NCBI RefSeq assembly: GCF_002086285.1
Contig: NZ_MVHU01000037.1
Span: 1-43,576, forward strand
DNA from: Mycolicibacter kumamotonensis
Lineage (GTDB): Bacteria; Actinomycetota; Actinomycetes; Mycobacteriales; Mycobacteriaceae
Reading direction: 5' to 3'
DNA length: 43,576 bases
Both the position numbers and the translations under genes were made by a program. This document shows positions 38,865 through 43,576 of this stretch, piece after piece (within the stretch, counting starts at the first letter, position 1; every line of letters starts with the position of its first letter). Under the pieces are notes generated by a model. The model was not told where the DNA came from, searched no databases, and saw nothing but the letters and a program-made list of their open reading frames with translations.

Positions 38865-39376
38865 CGTTGGCCGCGGACCGACGCCGTGGGTCGCTGCCGC
38901 CCCGCTCCGGTGCACGATCCGATTCCGGGTCCGGCGCGACCGACCGGCCGGTGGAGTTCTGGCCGACTTCCGCCATCCGCTCAGCGCTGCAGACCGGCGA
39001 CATCGCCACCTGGCAGCTGATCGTGGTGGCGCTCAAGCGCGATCCGTACGGGCGCACCGCCCGCCAGGTCGAGGAGGTGCTGGAGGGCACCGAACCCTAC
39101 GGCATCTCCAAGGCGCTGTCGGAGGTGCTGACCCGCGCTCGTGCCCACCTGGAGGCCAACGAACGCGCCGAGGTGGCCCGCCACGTGCGGGTGTTGATCG
39201 AGCGGTCCGGCCTGAGCCGGCAGGAGTTCTGCTCGCGGGTGGGGGTGCCCGCCGGCACCCTGAATGAGTACCTCGAGGGCAAGGTCAGTCCGCCGGCCTC
39301 GCTGATGATCCGGATGCGCCGACTCTCCGACCGGTTCGTCAAGATGCACACCCGAGGTACGCCCGACGTCATCTGA
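38861..39376 (+). CDS. HTH-domain protein (Rv0201c-like)
   Basis: A 171-residue protein that begins by a GTGA overlap with the mmpL11 stop. After a basic, Ser/Gly-rich first 30 residues comes a helical region (about 33-100). It is followed by a helix-turn-helix resembling Cro/C1 repressors: IERSGLSRQEFCSRVGVPAGTLNEYLEGKVSPPASLMIRMRRLS (about 113-156). The layout of the scissor-like SGLSRQEFC/VPAGTLNEYL pair is typical of XRE-type DNA-binding domains. It may regulate its own operon or nearby envelope genes, but no target is visible. Translational coupling to mmpL11 is conserved in M. tuberculosis order (Rv0202c-Rv0201c). It is convergent with the omamB gene, 9 bp away. Confidence 0.78.
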   Translation: MTLAADRRRGSLPPRSGARSDSGSGATDRPVEFWPTSAIRSALQTGDIATWQLIVVALKRDPYGRTARQVEEVLEGTEPYGISKALSEVLTRARAHLEANERAEVARHVRVLIERSGLSRQEFCSRVGVPAGTLNEYLEGKVSPPASLMIRMRRLSDRFVKMHTRGTPDVI

Positions 39377-39385
39377 CGCCGCGGG

Positions 39386-40099
39386 TCAGCGCGCGTGGAT
39401 CGGTGACATCTCCAGCACCATCCACTGGCCGCCGCGCTTGGTCAGTGTCACCCGTACCGGCACTACCGCCTGCTTCACCTGCTGGTTCGCCACCGACTGG
39501 ACACTGCGCAGCACGACCGCGACCCGCGCCGCGGACGGACCGAGCGCCTCGACGCCGGCGCTGAGTGTCTGCGCGTCCACGGCGATGTTGCGGTTGGCCA
39601 TCTCGGTGGCCGTCCGCCCGATGCTCTCCTTGAACGCGTTGACCCGGTCCGGGACCATGAAGGTCGCGGCCTTCTCGATCGACGCTTCCGGGTTGGCCGG
39701 CGACACCGTCGCCGCGGCCTCGGCCATGGCGACGGCGGTCTTGACGACCTCACCGGAGTCGGCCTCCAGTTCCTGGTCGGGCTCCGTCCAGCGCAGGTAT
39801 CCCAGCACCGCCGCGGCGGCCAGCGCCGCGGCCGCCAGGCTGACCACGCCCAGTCGCAGGCCCGGCCGGTCGTCGTCGGTGCCGACCGTGACGGCGTCGC
39901 GGCGCAGCAGCAGGAAGTTCACCACCATGCCCTCGACGATGAGCAGAATCAGCACCGAACAGACCGACACCCACCACAGCTGCCAGTCCAGCATCAGACC
40001 GACCAGCAGCAGACCGCCGATCGCCGCTAGCGGCGCGACGATATCGAAAGCCAGTACCCGCCACAGCGTCCGCGACGTCAGGTTTCCCAGCTTGCTCAT
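39386..40099 (-). CDS. omamB: Orphan Mce-associated membrane protein OmamB (Rv0200-like)
   Basis: A 237-residue membrane protein with hydrophobic segments near residues 14-36, 42-63 and 80-100, and an extracytoplasmic domain behind the last. The ending VPVRVTLTKRGGQWMVLEMSPI is the usual final strand pair of Mce-associated (Mam/VirB8-like fold) proteins. In M. tuberculosis the orphan Mam proteins Rv0199/Rv0200 are named OmamA/OmamB, and OmamA stabilises the Mce1 and Mce4 lipid importers (established for OmamA; partner role for OmamB from memory). Its ATG overlaps the omamA stop by 4 bp (ATGA), so the two are co-translated. The symbol rests on position and fold-type features. Confidence 0.82.
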   Translation of the reverse strand: MSKLGNLTSRTLWRVLAFDIVAPLAAIGGLLLVGLMLDWQLWWVSVCSVLILLIVEGMVVNFLLLRRDAVTVGTDDDRPGLRLGVVSLAAAALAAAAVLGYLRWTEPDQELEADSGEVVKTAVAMAEAAATVSPANPEASIEKAATFMVPDRVNAFKESIGRTATEMANRNIAVDAQTLSAGVEALGPSAARVAVVLRSVQSVANQQVKQAVVPVRVTLTKRGGQWMVLEMSPIHAR

Positions 40100-40782
40100 C
40101 GGATCGACCTCAATCGGGAAATCATCAAATGGCCGTCGACGTCCGTGACGTCGAGGTGCAGCGCCCAGTGCACGGTCTGCGGGCGACCGCCGACGTTCTC
40201 GGCGATCGAGGTGGCGATCACCATCACCGGGTCGGTGCGGCCGGGGCTCGGCGCCTGTTCGGTGGTGGCGGCCGGGTCGTCGAGGTTGTGGCGCTCCGTC
40301 TCGATGGCGACCGCCTCGATGCGACCGCTGCTGCGTGACTGGATCTTCTGCACCACGTCCCGGTAGGGCGTTAAGGCGGCGTCGAATTCGGTGTTGAGTT
40401 CGCCGACGGTCTTGTCGCGCAGCCGCGCCATCCCCTTTTCGACGTTCTCGGCGTTCAAGTTGATCAGCACGCTGGTCCAGCTTGCCGCGGTCTGCAGGAC
40501 GTGGCTGCGGTAGGCGCGCTCGGCGACGTCGTCGCGGTGCGTCTTCCAGGTGATCAAACTGAACACCAGCGCGGCGACCGCGACCAGCCCGAGGAACGCC
40601 GATACCACTCCATAGCCGGAGAAGATCCCGCCCTTGGACGACTTGGCCGCCGGCTTGTCGGGGGCCTTCTTTTTGACCGCAGGTTTCTGGTCGTCCTGCC
40701 GCTCTTCGACGGTGGCCTCGCCGGGATCGGCGACCCCGTCATCCGCTTCGGTGGAGATGTCTGGCTGCTCCTCGTCAGGCAT
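40096..40782 (-). CDS. omamA: Orphan Mce-associated membrane protein OmamA (Rv0199-like)
   Basis: A 228-residue protein: an acidic then Lys-rich cytoplasmic N-terminus (1-50), one membrane helix (about 56-78), and a periplasmic-side Mam domain with HVLQTAASWTSVLINLNAENVEKGMARL (about 92-120) and the terminal VHWALHLDVTDVDGHLMISRL. OmamA in M. tuberculosis is needed for stable Mce1 (fatty acid) and Mce4 (cholesterol) transporters (established). TAGCGT ends 8 nt before the ATG at 40782, predicting a leaderless mRNA and supporting this start. It is divergent from zmp1 over 53 bp. Two KstR-type boxes elsewhere in the window fit a cell that imports sterols. Confidence 0.85.
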   Translation of the reverse strand: MPDEEQPDISTEADDGVADPGEATVEERQDDQKPAVKKKAPDKPAAKSSKGGIFSGYGVVSAFLGLVAVAALVFSLITWKTHRDDVAERAYRSHVLQTAASWTSVLINLNAENVEKGMARLRDKTVGELNTEFDAALTPYRDVVQKIQSRSSGRIEAVAIETERHNLDDPAATTEQAPSPGRTDPVMVIATSIAENVGGRPQTVHWALHLDVTDVDGHLMISRLRSIR

Positions 40783-40789
40783 GGCGGTG

Positions 40790-40812
40790 ACGCTACAGGA
40801 CGGCTGTACCGT
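40790..40812. promoter_or_regulatory. Divergent promoters of omamA and zmp1
   Basis: The minus-strand TAGCGT (40795-40790) ends 8 nt before the omamA ATG. The plus-strand TACCGT (40807-40812) would start transcription at about 40819, next to an in-frame GTG at 40818. So zmp1 could be read leaderless from 40818, or from the ATG at 40836 behind AAAGGA with a leader of about 17 nt. Family comparison favours 40836. Confidence 0.42.
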
Positions 40813-40835
40813 TCGCCGTGAAAGGATGGGCACCG

Positions 40836-42821
40836 ATGACCTCACCAGCGACGCGTTCCGGCCTCGACCTCAGCTATCTCGACAGGGCCATCCGCCCGCA
40901 GGACGACTTGTTCGGTCATGTCAACGGCCGCTGGCTCGATGACTACGAGATGCCGCCGGACCGCGCCACCGACGGGGCGTTCCGCGCCCTGTTCGACCGG
41001 GCCGAGATCCAGGTCCGCGAACTGCTCACCGAAGCCGCCGAATCGGGCGCACCGGCCGGGACCGATGAACGCCGGATCGGTGACCTGTACGCCAGCTTCC
41101 TCGACGAGCAGACCGTGCAGGCCCGCGGCGTGGCGCCGCTGCTGGCGGAGCTGGCCGCGATCGAGCACGCCGGTGACCGCGACGCCCTGGCGCGGGTGCT
41201 GGGTGCGTGCCAGCGCACCGGGGTCGGCGGCGGCGTCGGCCTGTATGTGGACACCGACTCGAAAGACTCCACCCGTTACCTGCTGCACCTGACCCAGTCG
41301 GGTCTCGGGCTGCCGGACGAGTCCTACTACCGCGACGAGCAGCACGCCGAGATCCTGGCCGCCTACCCCGACCACATCGCCAGGATGTTCGCCCTCGTCT
41401 ATGGCGGGGACCCCAGCGGGTACGCCGCGGTCGCGGCCCGCATCGTCGCGCTGGAGACCGCGCTGGCAGGTGCGCACTGGGACGTGGTGAAGCGCCGCGA
41501 CGCCGAGCTGAGCTACAACCTGCGCACCTTCGCCGGCCTTGGGGAGGAGGCGCCCGGCTTCGACTGGCCGGGCTGGGTCGGCGCCCTCGGTGTCCCCGCC
41601 GACGTCGCCACCGAACTGGTTGTGCGCCAACCCGACTACCTGACGGCGTTCGCTGCGTTGTGGGAATCCGCGGAGCTCTCCGATTGGCAGGACTGGGCGC
41701 GGTGGCGGCTCATTCACGGCCGCGCCGGGATCCTGACCGATGCGCTGGTCGCCGAGGACTTCGAGTTCTACGGGCGCCGGCTGTCGGGCACCGAGGAGAT
41801 CCGGGACCGGTGGAAGCGCGGCGTCTCCCTGGTGGAGTCGATGATGGGCGATGCCGTCGGAAGGCTGTACGTCGCACGGCATTTCCCGCCGGACGCCAAG
41901 GCTCGCATCGACGCGTTGGTGAAGAACCTGCGGGAGGCCTACCGGGTGAGCATCACCGGCCTGGACTGGATGACCCCGGAGACCCGGCAGCGGGCGCTGG
42001 CCAAGCTGGACAAGTTCACCGCCAAGGTCGGCTACCCGGCTACCTGGCGTGACTACTCGGCGCTGGTCACCGACCGGACCGACCTGTACGGCAACTTCTT
42101 GCGGGGCTACGCGGTCAACTACGACCGGGAACTGGCCAAGCTGGGCCAGGAGGTGGACCGCGACGAATGGTTCATGACGCCGCAGACCGTCAACGCCTAC
42201 TACAACCCGGGAATGAACGAGATCGTCTTCCCTGCCGCGATCCTGCAACCGCCGTTCTTCGACCCCGACGCCGACGACGCCGCCAACTACGGCGGGATCG
42301 GTGCGGTGATCGGCCATGAGATCGGCCACGGCTTCGACGACCAGGGCGCCAAGTACGACGGCGACGGCAACCTGATCGACTGGTGGACCGACGCCGACCG
42401 CCGCGAATTCGGTACCCGTACCGCCGCGTTGATCGCTCAGTACGAGGCCTACGTGCCCCGCGCGCTGGACGCCGGCCGGCACATCAACGGGGCGTTCACC
42501 GTCGGGGAGAACATCGGTGACCTCGGCGGGCTGTCGATCGCCCTGCTCGCCTACCAGTTGTCGCTGGACGGCGCCGAGGCGCCGGTGATCGACGGCCTGA
42601 CCGGCGTGCAGCGCGTCTTCTACGGCTGGGCGCAGGTATGGCGCACCAAATCCCGTGACGCCGAGGCGATCCGGCGCCTGGCGGTGGATCCGCATTCGCC
42701 GCCGGAGTTCCGCTGCAACGGCGTGATCCGCAACATCGACGCGTTCTACGAGGCGTTCGGTGTCACTCCGGACGACGCGCTATACCTGGAGCCCGCGCAG
42801 CGGGTCCGCATCTGGAACTAG
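40836..42821 (+). CDS. zmp1: Neprilysin-like zinc metalloprotease Zmp1
   Basis: A 661-residue M13-family (neprilysin-like) zinc endopeptidase, collinear with M. tuberculosis Zmp1 (Rv0198c, about 663 residues). The zinc site HEIGH gives His494, Glu495 and His498. The third ligand is Glu558 in GENIGDLGG, with Asp562 completing ExxxD. NAYYNPGMNEIVFPAAILQPPFF upstream is the family's substrate-binding strand, and the protein ends in RVRIWN. Zmp1 in pathogenic species is released and interferes with inflammasome activation and phagosome maturation (established); no signal peptide is visible here either. The ATG at 40836 has AAAGGA 9 nt before it. It is convergent with the L,D-transpeptidase, 26 bp away, with no clear terminator between. 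Confidence 0.95.
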   Translation: MTSPATRSGLDLSYLDRAIRPQDDLFGHVNGRWLDDYEMPPDRATDGAFRALFDRAEIQVRELLTEAAESGAPAGTDERRIGDLYASFLDEQTVQARGVAPLLAELAAIEHAGDRDALARVLGACQRTGVGGGVGLYVDTDSKDSTRYLLHLTQSGLGLPDESYYRDEQHAEILAAYPDHIARMFALVYGGDPSGYAAVAARIVALETALAGAHWDVVKRRDAELSYNLRTFAGLGEEAPGFDWPGWVGALGVPADVATELVVRQPDYLTAFAALWESAELSDWQDWARWRLIHGRAGILTDALVAEDFEFYGRRLSGTEEIRDRWKRGVSLVESMMGDAVGRLYVARHFPPDAKARIDALVKNLREAYRVSITGLDWMTPETRQRALAKLDKFTAKVGYPATWRDYSALVTDRTDLYGNFLRGYAVNYDRELAKLGQEVDRDEWFMTPQTVNAYYNPGMNEIVFPAAILQPPFFDPDADDAANYGGIGAVIGHEIGHGFDDQGAKYDGDGNLIDWWTDADRREFGTRTAALIAQYEAYVPRALDAGRHINGAFTVGENIGDLGGLSIALLAYQLSLDGAEAPVIDGLTGVQRVFYGWAQVWRTKSRDAEAIRRLAVDPHSPPEFRCNGVIRNIDAFYEAFGVTPDDALYLEPAQRVRIWN

Positions 42822-42847
42822 GCGGCGCGAGCGTCAGGCGCGGCCCG

Positions 42848-43576
42848 CTACATCTGCCAGTCTTGGGCGCCGTCGTTCTTGGTGTAGCTGCCGACGGAGT
42901 TCTTCACTACGACCGGGTCGCCGCTGCCGAAGTTCTCGTAGAACCACTTGGCGTTGGCCGGGCTCAGGTTGATGCAGCCGTGGCTGACGTTGCGCTTGCC
43001 CTGGTCATTGACCGACCAGGGGGCGCTGTGCACGAAACCGCCGCTGTTGTCGATGCGGACCGCGTCCTGCACGGTCACCTTGTAGCCGTAGGTGGAGTTG
43101 ATCGGGACCCCGTAGGTGGAGGAGTCCATCACCACCGTGGGGAACTTCTCCAGCACGTAATAGGTGCCATTGGGGGTCTCGTGCCCCCCGGTCGACATGC
43201 CCATCGACATCGGGAAGACCTTCTCCACCTTGCCATCACGGGTGATCGTCATCTGGTGCGTCTTGTCGTCGGCGGTGGCCACCAGGGAGTCGCCGGTGCG
43301 GAAGCTCGACTTGGTGCCGGCCGCGTCGATGGTGACGGTGGTGTGGGCCGGCCAGAAGTTGAACGGACGCCACCGCAGCTGGCTCGGGGTCATCCAGTAG
43401 AACTTGCCGGGCACCGGCGGGTTCGACGAGATGTGCACCGCCTGCTCGGCCATCGCCTTGTCGGCGATCGGCCGCTGGAAGTTGATGATGATCGGCTTGG
43501 CGACGCCGTCGAACATCGATGCCACCGCGTGGGGATCTTTGTCCAGGCTCGCGCGGCTCACGGTGTCGAGGCTACC
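42848..43576 (-). CDS. L,D-transpeptidase (YkuD), C-terminal part; gene runs off the window
   Basis: 242 codons are visible and the frame stays open through the last base, so the N-terminus is missing. The visible part has an Ig-like (BIg) domain, then the YkuD catalytic domain. Within the latter are SMGMSTGGHETPNGTYYV, GFVHSAPWS with a conserved His, and the active-site block NVSHGCINLSP with the catalytic Cys codon at 42974-42976. These enzymes make 3-3 peptidoglycan cross-links outside the membrane and are inactivated by carbapenems (established). The closeness to zmp1 and the short tail after the domain suggest the LdtMt4-type (Rv0192) protein rather than LdtMt2, but I leave the symbol empty. 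A GTG at 43561 is only an internal codon. Confidence 0.88.
   Translation of the reverse strand, partial: GSLDTVSRASLDKDPHAVASMFDGVAKPIIINFQRPIADKAMAEQAVHISSNPPVPGKFYWMTPSQLRWRPFNFWPAHTTVTIDAAGTKSSFRTGDSLVATADDKTHQMTITRDGKVEKVFPMSMGMSTGGHETPNGTYYVLEKFPTVVMDSSTYGVPINSTYGYKVTVQDAVRIDNSGGFVHSAPWSVNDQGKRNVSHGCINLSPANAKWFYENFGSGDPVVVKNSVGSYTKNDGAQDWQM

Noticed and set aside
40842..42695. A 617-codon minus-strand frame opposite zmp1.
   Set aside because: Zmp1 is intact on the plus strand with its zinc motifs; the antisense frame has no recognisable domain.
42822..42847. Terminator between zmp1 and the L,D-transpeptidase gene.
   Set aside because: The 26-bp spacer is GC-rich but forms no stable stem of useful length.

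Overview
The window is a high-GC actinobacterial chromosome segment. Gene order and protein sequences match the Mycobacterium tuberculosis region Rv0192/Rv0198c to Rv0225, read in the opposite orientation, so this is a mycobacterium. A PGRS-repeat protein without a PE domain, a 13E12-type HNH endonuclease end and several non-tuberculosis lipid genes suggest a non-tuberculous species. The Mycolicibacter (M. terrae) group is my guess, at low confidence. Rv numbers, family lengths and literature statements come from memory; no database was searched.

Layout. 1-2.7 kb: end of an HNH/13E12 gene, a DCC-family thiol oxidoreductase, and a divergent glycosyltransferase (Rv0225-like) and methyltransferase (Rv0224c-like). 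2.7-10.2 kb: an aldehyde dehydrogenase (Rv0223c-like) behind a KstR-type box. It is followed by an accessory lipid block that I do not place in M. tuberculosis at this locus: a membrane protein, an unknown protein, a FadE5-like acyl-CoA dehydrogenase, an MGAT-like acyltransferase and a FadD, with a second KstR-type box. 10.2-18.3 kb: a WS/DGAT, lipC, a lipW operon carrying a paired acyl-CoA dehydrogenase, an Rv0216-like double-hotdog protein and fadE3. 18.3-22 kb: a secreted PGRS protein and an orphan flavoprotein lying between fadE3 and fadD4. 22-28.2 kb: fadD4, pckA and two overlapping predicted P-loop/GTPase-like proteins. 28.3-43.6 kb: a conserved envelope core of trmB, an Rv0207c-like NYN protein, mmpL3, an AI-2E family protein, an Rv0204c-like membrane protein, an Rv0203-like heme-binding protein, mmpL11, an Rv0201c-like HTH protein, omamB-omamA, zmp1 and a truncated L,D-transpeptidase.

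How the genes fit together. The right half serves the cell envelope: mycolate export (MmpL3), further lipid export and heme handling (MmpL11, Rv0203-like), support of Mce lipid importers (OmamA/OmamB), and cross-linking of peptidoglycan. The left half activates, desaturates, hydrates, esterifies and hydrolyses acyl chains (FadD, FadE, hotdog, WS/DGAT and Lip proteins), with pckA linking lipid-derived carbon to gluconeogenesis. The two KstR-type boxes tie part of it to sterol/lipid-responsive control.

Notable signals. At least ten genes have a TANNNT -10 hexamer placed 7-9 nt before the start codon, which predicts leaderless mRNAs. Other items are a perfect inverted repeat over the trmB start, a three-half-site operator candidate at fadD4, a changed putative heme ligand and a GLPGG tail in the Rv0203-like protein, and a 161-bp convergent coding overlap. 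No tRNA, rRNA, CRISPR array or complete insertion sequence was seen.
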